Shown here piece by piece: positions 44,329 to 51,536 of a stretch of DNA of 64,000 bases. Where the stretch lies: the NCBI RefSeq assembly GCF_003113265.1, contig NZ_PUIV01000009.1:1-64000 (forward strand), read 5' to 3'. Below the pieces are notes generated by a model. The model ran no database searches, was not told where the DNA came from, and saw only the letters and a list, made by a program, of their open reading frames with translations. Each line of letters starts with the position of its first letter. Position 1 is the stretch's first letter. Source of the stretch: Methylosinus sporium (lineage in GTDB: Bacteria; Pseudomonadota; Alphaproteobacteria; Rhizobiales; Beijerinckiaceae). The translations under genes and the position numbers were made by a program.

Positions 44329-45285
44329 TCAGCCGCGCAGGACGTCGTCGATGAATTCCTGCTGCTGATCGACGAAATCGTCGATGCGGATCGTATAAGA
44401 GCCGTCCTTCTGGCCGATCTCGCACCAGAACAGCGACTGCCCTTCGCACATCAGCGCGACGAGGCCCGTCGGCGACACGGGCAGCTCGATGACCTGCCCG
44501 ACATCGAAACGCGCCACATCGGCGAGCGTGATATCGGTCTTTTCCATCACCGCGCTCAGCGTCACCTCGGTCTGGGTGACGCGCTCCTTCATCTGCTTCG
44601 CCCAAAGCGGATCGGCGCTCGAGGGCGCAGAGGTCGACGCCTCCTGCGACAATGCGCGCCGCAAGGGATCGAGCGCGGCCTGCGGCAGGGCGACGAACAG
44701 CGCGCCTTCCGTTCCAAAGGCGCGCAAGCGGCAACGGCAGACGACGCAAAAGCCGCTTTTGTGCGCGCCCCCTGCGGGCTCGGGACGATTCTCCGCAGAT
44801 TCGAGCGCGAAATTCACCCCGACCAATGAAGCGAAAGCCGCCTGAAGCGAATTCGTCACCCGCGCAAAGGCCAGTCCGCCGACGCGCGTCTCGATCGCAG
44901 TGAGCTCGCGCTCCGCCTCGTAAGCCGGCTCGGAGCCATCCGAGCCGAACAATCCTTCGAGCAGCGTGAAGACGAAGCGACGGTCCGCGCCGATCGTCGC
45001 CTTGGCGTCCGAGTCGGCGGCAACGACATAGGCCGCGGCGAGCGCCACGCGCTCGCATTCGATCGCGATGTCGCTCGCCCGCACGACCGTCACGGTCTCG
45101 ACGGCGAATTGCATCGCGCCTTCGGCGAGGCCGCGCATCGACTCCTGCACTTGCGTCGCCATCGCGTCGAACACCGCGCGCAGAAGCGGCATACGATCGA
45201 GCGATGGTCCGCCGCCCGAGAGCAGACGCTCCTTCACTCCTTGCGAGGCGAAATCGACGGCGCCATTCATGCTCATGCCTATCAC
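44329..45285 (-). CDS. fliM: Flagellar motor switch protein FliM (divergent rhizobial type)
   Basis: The 318-residue protein occupies the FliM position between motA and fliN. Its C-terminal SpoA-type domain includes [20 protein letters not shown] and [20 protein letters not shown]. The middle domain is divergent, as in rhizobia. The usual N-terminal CheY-binding motif (LSQxEIDALL) is not visible. The start is GTG 45285, overlapping the motA stop by 4 bp; ATG 45276 is an alternative. Assignment rests on position plus the C-terminal domain. Confidence 0.85.
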   Translation of the reverse strand: MIGMSMNGAVDFASQGVKERLLSGGGPSLDRMPLLRAVFDAMATQVQESMRGLAEGAMQFAVETVTVVRASDIAIECERVALAAAYVVAADSDAKATIGADRRFVFTLLEGLFGSDGSEPAYEAERELTAIETRVGGLAFARVTNSLQAAFASLVGVNFALESAENRPEPAGGAHKSGFCVVCRCRLRAFGTEGALFVALPQAALDPLRRALSQEASTSAPSSADPLWAKQMKERVTQTEVTLSAVMEKTDITLADVARFDVGQVIELPVSPTGLVALMCEGQSLFWCEIGQKDGSYTIRIDDFVDQQQEFIDDVLRG

Positions 45286-46151
45286 GCCGCCTCGGCGGCG
45301 CCGCCCGAAAGCGTCTCGTTCTCGACCTCGTCGATCGAAGGACGCTCGTGAGAGGGAATGGATTTACGTCCGTGCTCGACAGCGACTTGCGGCATGGCGC
45401 CGTTCATGAAGGCGAGCAGCGTCTGCTTGACGATGACATAGAGGTGGCATTCCTTGCTGCGCGCCACCTTCACCTTGAAGGCGAGCGGCGTGACAATGCC
45501 GTAGGACACGAAAATTCCGGCGAATGTGCCGACCATGGCGGCGCCGATGAGGCCGCCGAGCAGCTCCGGCGATTGATCCAGCGCGCCCATCGCCTTGATG
45601 ACGCCGAGCACCGCCGCGACGATGCCGAGCGCCGGCAGGCCGTCGCCGACCGAGGTGAGCGCATGATAGGGCTTCAGCCGATCATAGCGGATGGCGGCGA
45701 TCTCCTCGTCCATCAGCGCCTCGATCTCGAAGGTGCGGACATTGCCGATGATGAAGAGCCGGCAGTAGTCGCAGATGAAGGTGGTCATCTCCTTATTGGC
45801 GAGCACCTTCGGAAAAGCGGTGAAAATCTTCGATTCGGCCGGATTGTCGACATGCGCCTCGACCTCGTTGCGCGGCTTGCTGCGCAATTCGCGCATCAGC
45901 GCGTGCAGAAGACCGAGGATGTCGAGGAAGTCGCGATGCTTGGGGCCCTTGTCGAGGATGGCCTGGCCGAGCGCCTTGCCGGTGTCCATGATGACTTTGG
46001 TCGGATTGGCGACGACGAAAGTGCCGAGCGAGGAGCCCATGATGATCACGAACTCCCAAGGCTGCCACAGCACGATCAAATGGCCGCCGAGCGCGGCGAA
46101 GCCTCCGAACATGCATCCCATCGTGATGATCAGCCCGACGAAGAATCCCAT
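45282..46151 (-). CDS. motA: Flagellar motor stator protein MotA
   Basis: MotA forms the proton channel of the motor together with MotB. The 289-residue protein has four membrane helices ([80 protein letters not shown]). The cytoplasmic loop contains [15 protein letters not shown] and [20 protein letters not shown]. The first gene of its operon, it is divergent from flgF across 157 bp that hold a perfect inverted repeat. Length fits the alphaproteobacterial type. Confidence 0.96.
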   Translation of the reverse strand: MGFFVGLIITMGCMFGGFAALGGHLIVLWQPWEFVIIMGSSLGTFVVANPTKVIMDTGKALGQAILDKGPKHRDFLDILGLLHALMRELRSKPRNEVEAHVDNPAESKIFTAFPKVLANKEMTTFICDYCRLFIIGNVRTFEIEALMDEEIAAIRYDRLKPYHALTSVGDGLPALGIVAAVLGVIKAMGALDQSPELLGGLIGAAMVGTFAGIFVSYGIVTPLAFKVKVARSKECHLYVIVKQTLLAFMNGAMPQVAVEHGRKSIPSHERPSIDEVENETLSGGAAEAA

Positions 46152-46230
46152 GACGCCGTCTCTCCCGATGGAAATTCGATTAACGAATTAGTCATCCTCG
46201 CTTGCGCGAAGCTGACATTTTCTTTCAGCC

Positions 46231-46261
46231 TCACGCAAGCAAAACCGGTCAGCTTGCGTGA
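46231..46261. promoter_or_regulatory. Inverted repeat in the motA/flgF divergent promoter region
   Basis: TCACGCAAGC (46231-46240) and GCTTGCGTGA (46252-46261) are exact complements separated by 11 bp. A partial third copy, CGCTTGCGCGA, starts at 46200. A regulator of both operons could bind here; no known flagellar site matches. Confidence 0.45.
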
Positions 46262-46308
46262 CGAGCGGCGGGAATCGCGCCGCGACGCTGCGCACGGATA
46301 TCGGCAAC

Positions 46309-47031
46309 ATGCAATCGGCTTTTTACGTCTCGCTTTCGGCGCAGGTTTCGGTCGACAAGCGGCTGGAGACGCTCGCCAACAACATCGCCAATGCGGCGAC
46401 TCCCGGCTACCGCGCCGAGGGCGTGAGCTTTCAGCAGGTCGTTTCCCAAACGGATACGAGCAAGATCGCTTACGTGTCGTCCGGCAAGGATTTCATCTCG
46501 CGCGCGGCGGGCGAGCTCACCAAGACGGGCGACCCTTACGACATGGGCATAGTAGGCAAGGGCTTCTTCGGCATTCGCACGCCGGACGGAACCGCCTACA
46601 CGCGCGACGGTCGTATGCGCATGAACGAGACCGGCGATCTGCAGACGGTCTCTGGCTTTCCGATTCTCGACGCCGGCAATTCGCCCATCGTGCTCGACCC
46701 GACCGCCGGACCGCCGATGATCTCGCGCGACGGCATGATCACGCAGAGCGGCCGCCAAATCGGCGCCGTCGGCCTCTTCGCCATAGACGAGACCGCAGAG
46801 CTCACGCGCGGGCCCAACGCGAGCATCATTCCTTCCAAGCCGGCGACCGCTGTGCTGGATTTCGTGCGCAATGGCGTTCAGCAAGGCTTCATCGAGGGCT
46901 CCAATGTCAATCCGATTCACGAAATGGCCAAGCTGATCGCCACGTCGCGCGCCTTCGACAGCGTGAGCTCGATGAACGATATGCTCGACAGCTCGCAACG
47001 TGAAGCCATTCGCACGCTCGGCGGCTCATGA
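46309..47031 (+). CDS. flgF: Flagellar rod protein FlgF
   Basis: FlgF is a proximal rod subunit. The 240-residue protein begins MQSAFYVSLSAQVSVDKRLE followed by TLANNIANAATPGYRAEGVS. It contains YDMGIVGKGFFGIRTPDGTA and ends with NVNPIHEMAKLIATSRAFDS, both typical. ATG 46309 gives this start; the frame is open further upstream with no family match. It overlaps fliI by 4 bp. Confidence 0.94.
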   Translation: MQSAFYVSLSAQVSVDKRLETLANNIANAATPGYRAEGVSFQQVVSQTDTSKIAYVSSGKDFISRAAGELTKTGDPYDMGIVGKGFFGIRTPDGTAYTRDGRMRMNETGDLQTVSGFPILDAGNSPIVLDPTAGPPMISRDGMITQSGRQIGAVGLFAIDETAELTRGPNASIIPSKPATAVLDFVRNGVQQGFIEGSNVNPIHEMAKLIATSRAFDSVSSMNDMLDSSQREAIRTLGGS

Positions 47032-48362
47032 CGTCGCTGCAGCGTCTCCGTGAGGCGGTCGAGCGCCATCAGCGCCGCGCCGAGCCTATACGCGTCTTCG
47101 GGCTCGTGACCGAGGTGACGCCGTCGTATTGCCGCGTCAGCGGCCTGTCCGAATTCGTCGAGCTCGGCGAATGCGTGCGCATAGGAGCGCCGAAGGATGG
47201 CGCGCTGGGACAGGTCGTGCGCGTCGGCAAAGAGGGGGCGATCGTCAAATCTTTCGACAATCGCGTGCGCATCGGCCTCAATTCGCCCGCCTATCGCGCC
47301 GGCCCCATCGCGGTCGCGCCCAATCTCGACTGGTCGGGACGCGTGCTCGACGCATTCGCCCGACCGATCGATGAGCACGGCCCCCTGTCCGAGGGCGACT
47401 CGGCCTTCGACGTCGACGCCGCCGCGCCCAAGGCGATGCGCCGCGCCCGGGTGAACGTCGGCGTGCGCACCGGCGTCAAGGCGGTCGATTGCTTCACGCC
47501 GATCTGCGCCGGACAGCGCATCGGCATTTTCGCCGGCTCGGGCGTCGGCAAATCGACCCTGCTCGCCATGCTGGCGCGCGCGCCGGGCTTCGATAATGTG
47601 GTCATTTGCCTCGTCGGCGAACGCGGCCGCGAGGTACGCGAATTTCTCGACGAAGTGCTCGGCGGACAGGCGAGCGAGGCCATCGTCGTCGTCGCCACCG
47701 GCGACGAAAGCCCGATGATGCGCCGTCTCGCGCCGCTCACCGCGACGACGATCGCGGAATATTTTCGCGACATGGGACGCAATGTGCTGCTCATCGTCGA
47801 TTCGGTGACGCGCTTCGCGCACGCCTCGCGCGAGGTGGCGCTGGCGGCTGGCGAGCCGCCGGTGGCGCATGGCTACACGCCGAGCATATTCGCCGATATT
47901 CCACGACTGCTCGAGCGCGCCGGCCCCGGCGAGGAAGGGAGCGGATCGATCACCGGCGTCTATTCCGTCCTCGTCGACGGCGACAATCACAATGATCCGA
48001 TCGCCGACTGCGTGCGCGGCACGCTCGACGGCCATATCGTGCTCGACCGCGCCATCGCCGAACAGGGCCGCTACCCGGCGATCGATCTCAAAGCCTCGAT
48101 ATCACGCCTCGCGCATCACGCGTGGAAGCCGGAGCAGCGGCATCTCGTTCAAAAGCTGCGCGCGCTGGTGTCTCGCTACGAGGATACGCGCGATCTGCGA
48201 ATGCTCGGCGGCTATCAGCGCGGAGCCGACGCCGAGCTCGACCAGGCGGTCCAGCTCGTTCCAAAACTCTATGACGCGCTGACGCAGTCGCCGCAATCGC
48301 CGCCCAGCGTCGACCCCTTCCGCGAGGTCGCCGACAGGCTGCAGGGCGCGGCGCACGGCTGA
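47028..48362 (+). CDS. fliI: Flagellum-specific ATP synthase FliI
   Basis: FliI is the hexameric ATPase that drives export of flagellar substrates. The 444-residue protein has the Walker A motif IGIFAGSGVGKSTLLAMLAR (Lys175), GERGREVREFLDEVLGGQAS, Walker B NVLLIVDSVTRFAHASREVA and the ADGDNHNDPIADCVRGTLDG-like region, with ILDRAIAEQGRYPAIDLKAS variants near the end. Length and motifs are standard. It is translationally coupled to flgF by a 4-bp overlap. Confidence 0.96.
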   Translation: MTSLQRLREAVERHQRRAEPIRVFGLVTEVTPSYCRVSGLSEFVELGECVRIGAPKDGALGQVVRVGKEGAIVKSFDNRVRIGLNSPAYRAGPIAVAPNLDWSGRVLDAFARPIDEHGPLSEGDSAFDVDAAAPKAMRRARVNVGVRTGVKAVDCFTPICAGQRIGIFAGSGVGKSTLLAMLARAPGFDNVVICLVGERGREVREFLDEVLGGQASEAIVVVATGDESPMMRRLAPLTATTIAEYFRDMGRNVLLIVDSVTRFAHASREVALAAGEPPVAHGYTPSIFADIPRLLERAGPGEEGSGSITGVYSVLVDGDNHNDPIADCVRGTLDGHIVLDRAIAEQGRYPAIDLKASISRLAHHAWKPEQRHLVQKLRALVSRYEDTRDLRMLGGYQRGADAELDQAVQLVPKLYDALTQSPQSPPSVDPFREVADRLQGAAHG

Positions 48363-48445
48363 GTGGGAAAAGCCCACGGCGCTCGGTCAACCAAACTTTC
48401 ACTCCTTCACAGTCATGATCCCGGCCCTGCCTGCGGCTCGGAACC

Positions 48446-48871
48446 ATGACGGATTTCACAACCATTCTCGACTGCCTGGAAAAAGCGTCCCGGTCGAAGG
48501 AGCGCGACGCCGGGCCTCTACGTCCGCCGCCCATCGGGGCGATTCTCCGCGAGGAGGCGCGGCCCTCGCCGCCGTCCGCTGCGGATCGCGCGGCCCGCGT
48601 CTGCCGCGCCTATGGCGTCGATCGCGCAGAACTGCGGGAAGCGCCGTCACAGCCCAAACCCGCTCGGCTACCCGAGCGCGAGGACGTTCTCGCCGAACTC
48701 TTGCGCGCCGAAGGCTCGCCCGCAAAGCTCGGCGCGCTGCGGCGACGGCTCGCCTGGGCTTGTCATCCCGATCGGCAGGAGAAGTCTCGCGCCCGGCAGG
48801 CCGAACGAATGCTCGCGGAGTTCAATGCGCAAATCGATCAGGCGATCGCGCGCGCCACCGCGAGACGTTGA
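48446..48871 (+). CDS. Hypothetical protein with J-domain-like HPD motif
   Basis: The 141-residue protein is Arg/Ala-rich. Its C-terminal 60 residues (DVLAELLRAEGSPAKLGALR, RRLAWACHPDRQEKSRARQA, ERMLAEFNAQIDQAI) have the helix-HPD-helix layout of a J domain, with HPD at 107-109. The first half is Pro-rich and probably disordered. It lies 83 bp after fliI and could be co-transcribed. A J-like protein beside the export ATPase could assist substrate handling, but this is inference. Its stop abuts that of the convergent gene. Confidence 0.65.
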   Translation: MTDFTTILDCLEKASRSKERDAGPLRPPPIGAILREEARPSPPSAADRAARVCRAYGVDRAELREAPSQPKPARLPEREDVLAELLRAEGSPAKLGALRRRLAWACHPDRQEKSRARQAERMLAEFNAQIDQAIARATARR

Positions 48872-49420
48872 TCAATCGCCGACGATGACGCCACCGGCGG
48901 TGACGAGCGCCCATTTTTCTCCGTGGCGCTCGAGCGCGGCGACGCGGCCGAGCCCTTCGACGACATCGCCCGGCGAAACTTTGACGATCGCGGTCGGAGT
49001 CTGCAGCAAAGCGACGCCGGAACGCACGCTGAGCAGAGAGAAGCCGGGAACGCCGGTCTCCGATTGCGGCTCGCCGATCGAGCCGACCGGCGTGTAGTCG
49101 ACCGGCCCCCGCTGATCGGCGAGCTGGGTCTGGATTCGCTTTGCGGCGATGACCGTCGGGCGGCTGTAGATCGCGAGATGCTCGAGGCCCGCGAATTGTG
49201 GCCGACGCTCCACATCCGAGATCATATAAGCGGCGAAGGCCGTCGAAACGACGGCGAGACCGACGCCCGTCGTGCGCAGCGCGAGCTCCCCGAACTCGCG
49301 CGCGGGGCGCGGCGGCGACGCGCGGCGCTCGGCGACGAAAGGCGCCGACGCGACCTTCGGCTTCCTGCTCGGCGGCTTGCGGCGGGTCGAATCAAAGCGA
49401 GATATCGGAGCGTCAACCAT
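48872..49420 (-). CDS. Hypothetical membrane-anchored periplasmic protein (PilP/GspC-like C-terminus)
   Basis: The 182-residue protein has a basic, Pro-rich cytoplasmic start (about residues 1-45), one membrane helix (ALRTTGVGLAVVSTAFAAYM) and a periplasmic part. The C-terminal domain (FSLLSVRSGVALLQTPTAIV then KVSPGDVVEGLGRVAALERH) resembles the beta-rich HR/PilP-type domain that links secretion or pilus subunits. It starts with a good GGAGG and is transcribed alone between two plus-strand genes. The resemblance is by pattern only; function is unknown. Confidence 0.6.
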   Translation of the reverse strand: MVDAPISRFDSTRRKPPSRKPKVASAPFVAERRASPPRPAREFGELALRTTGVGLAVVSTAFAAYMISDVERRPQFAGLEHLAIYSRPTVIAAKRIQTQLADQRGPVDYTPVGSIGEPQSETGVPGFSLLSVRSGVALLQTPTAIVKVSPGDVVEGLGRVAALERHGEKWALVTAGGVIVGD

Positions 49421-49644
49421 GCGATCCTCCCTCGAATCGATGAACTGGATATGGATAGCTCAAAAACGCGCGAAGTTGAATCGCCTCGCTAAAATTCGAC
49501 AAGCTTCGGGAAATGTTGGGCCGCTAGCTATCGCATCCGACGCGAGACACGCGTCGACGGCGTAAATTCGGCGCCGCAGAGCGAGACGGCGAATGATGCG
49601 GCCGAGTTCCGTTCGACAGTCCGGAGCGGGCAGACGGTGAATTG

Positions 49645-50841
49645 ATGCGTATCGACCAATCGTCGGATCCCATGGACGCGCTGCCGATCGGCTTGGCGAA
49701 GCTCACGAGGCTCGCTTTCGCCGGCGTCGATTTGAGCCGCGTCGCCGGCCGCCTGCTCGGCATGTGCGAGCAATATCCCGACCACGCCGGCGCGCTGATG
49801 GATCTCGCCGTCATCGATCAGCTCGAAGGAAATCTCGCGATCGGACTGAAGCGGCAGGCGATGGCGCTCACCAAGCAGCGCGTGTTCCGCAGCACCTGCT
49901 GCGGCGCCAATCCGCGGCTGCGCGTTCTCGCCTTCGTCGCCGCCTCCGACATCGGCGCCAACACACCGCTGGAGTTTCTGCTGGAAGGCTCCGACATCTC
50001 TCTGACGATGGTCTATGTGATGCCCGGTCGCGAGCTGCCGAGCGCGCTGCCCGATCACGATCTCGCTTTCGTCGCGATCGCCGCCACGAGCCCGAACCGT
50101 CGCCTGCTCGCCGAACTCGAAGATTTGCTCGCCCATTGGCCGACGCCGGTCGTCAATCTGCCCGGCCGCGTTTCAATGCTCGAGCCCGTCGAGCTCGCCG
50201 CCAATCTCACGGAAGCCGGCCTGCGCACGCCGATTTTGCGCCGCGTCCCACGCGACGAGCTGTGCGCAGTCGCGGAGTCGTGCGCCGCCGAGTTGCGCTA
50301 TCCGATCGTCATCCGCGCCGTCGAACAGCGCAATGAGCGTGGCGCGGAAAAGGTCGACACGCCGATCGGGCTCGGCCTCTATCTCGGCAAGCGATCGGAT
50401 CGCTTCTATCTCGTTTCGCCTTTCGTCGACTGTCGCGGACAGGACGGCCTCTTTCGGAAGATCCGGCTGCTGTTCATCGATCGTCGTCCCTACGCTTGTC
50501 ACCTCGCGGTGTCGGAGGGCTGGAACGGCTCTTATGTCGACGCCCGAATGGAAGCGGACATGCGGCGGCGACGGGAAGAAGAACATTTCTTCGCGACCTT
50601 CGACACGGATTTCGTGACGCGCCATTCGGCCACGCTCGAAGCGCTGGTCGAATGCGTCGGCCTCACCTATTTCGGAGTGGATTGCGCGGAGACGAAGAGC
50701 GGCGAGTTGGTCGTCTTCAAGGTCGACCATACGTTACTGGTCCACGATATGGACCCGGTCGACGTCTTTCCCTACAAGCCGCCGCAGATGCGCAAGATAT
50801 TCGACGCCTTCGCCTCCTATCTGCATCGCGCCGCAGGCTAG
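49645..50841 (+). CDS. Uncharacterised protein, possible ATP-grasp (RimK-like) ligase
   Basis: The 398-residue protein has a helical N-terminal part (about residues 1-80), then a segment LRVLAFVAASDIGANTPLEF that begins an alpha/beta domain. The C-terminal half is ATP-grasp-like: ELRYPIVIRAVEQRNERGAE, RFYLVSPFVDCRGQDGLFRK, IRLLFIDRRPYACHLAVSEG, VGLTYFGVDCAETKSGELVV. The last of these corresponds to the metal-binding strand of the fold, with a HDMDPVDVFPYK tail. ATG 49645 follows an in-frame TTG. It sits among flagellar genes and could modify a peptide or protein there. Substrate and partners are unknown. Confidence 0.65.
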   Translation: MRIDQSSDPMDALPIGLAKLTRLAFAGVDLSRVAGRLLGMCEQYPDHAGALMDLAVIDQLEGNLAIGLKRQAMALTKQRVFRSTCCGANPRLRVLAFVAASDIGANTPLEFLLEGSDISLTMVYVMPGRELPSALPDHDLAFVAIAATSPNRRLLAELEDLLAHWPTPVVNLPGRVSMLEPVELAANLTEAGLRTPILRRVPRDELCAVAESCAAELRYPIVIRAVEQRNERGAEKVDTPIGLGLYLGKRSDRFYLVSPFVDCRGQDGLFRKIRLLFIDRRPYACHLAVSEGWNGSYVDARMEADMRRRREEEHFFATFDTDFVTRHSATLEALVECVGLTYFGVDCAETKSGELVVFKVDHTLLVHDMDPVDVFPYKPPQMRKIFDAFASYLHRAAG

Positions 50842-50957
50842 CGGCCACGGCCGAAACGCGCGGCGAAACGAGAGATTGGAGACTCTCCGCGCTTAAATGT
50901 GAGCCGGAAAGATCGAAAGCCGACGGACGCCGAGCGCGAATGCGCTCAGCGTGACGC

Positions 50958-51536
50958 CTACTCGCGGCGTGGACGACAAAAATCGCGCGAGGCGTCGGTC
51001 CAAGCGCCGAAACCGCTGGCGACCATATTCGCGATCACTGCGCATACGTAGCTCTTTTGCGCCGGCGCATTTTTGGGGCCGGCGTGATAGCGGGCGACGG
51101 CCGCGGTCCAGCTCCCTTCGCTCTTGTGGAGATTTCGAAGGAAGCGCGCCGCGTAATCGACATTGGTGCGCGGATCGAACATCGCCTCCACGCTCGCAAA
51201 TCGAGCGCCATGGTAGTGATGGTTCACCTGCATACAGCCGATGTCGATGAGCACGGCGCCCGACCGCCGCGCCGCGAGAAAGAGCATCATCGCCTCGCGG
51301 AAATCCGCGCTGAACACCGCTCGCCCTTCGACATTCATCGCGAAAGCGTTGAGCCCGTCTTTCTGGCCGGTTTCGGTGAGCGCCACCGCATAGAGCACGG
51401 CGAGAGGAACCGCATTCTCATTGGAGGCGCGGATCATCTCCCTTTCGCAAATATTGGAGGCCGGTCGGCTGTCGGCGCGCGCGTCACAGATAGACGTCGT
51501 CGCCGCGACGAGCAGCGACGCGCCGAGGCTCCCCAT
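50958..51536 (-). CDS. Lytic transglycosylase (SLT domain) of the flagellar locus
   Basis: The 192-residue protein has a signal peptide (GSLGASLLVAATTSICDARA) and a transglycosylase SLT domain: AVLYAVALTETG, with the catalytic Glu55, GCMQVNHHYHGARFASVEAM, FDPRTNVDYAARFLRNLH and AVARYHAGPKN. It would open peptidoglycan for rod or motor assembly. ATG 51536 gives the signal peptide and means the gene overlaps the 3' end of fliK by 53 bp in another frame. It is the last gene of the fliF operon. Confidence 0.87.
   Translation of the reverse strand: MGSLGASLLVAATTSICDARADSRPASNICEREMIRASNENAVPLAVLYAVALTETGQKDGLNAFAMNVEGRAVFSADFREAMMLFLAARRSGAVLIDIGCMQVNHHYHGARFASVEAMFDPRTNVDYAARFLRNLHKSEGSWTAAVARYHAGPKNAPAQKSYVCAVIANMVASGFGAWTDASRDFCRPRRE

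Noticed and set aside
45204-47003. A 599-codon plus-strand frame across motA and flgF
   Set aside because: It is antisense to motA and out of frame with flgF, both of which are clearly real.
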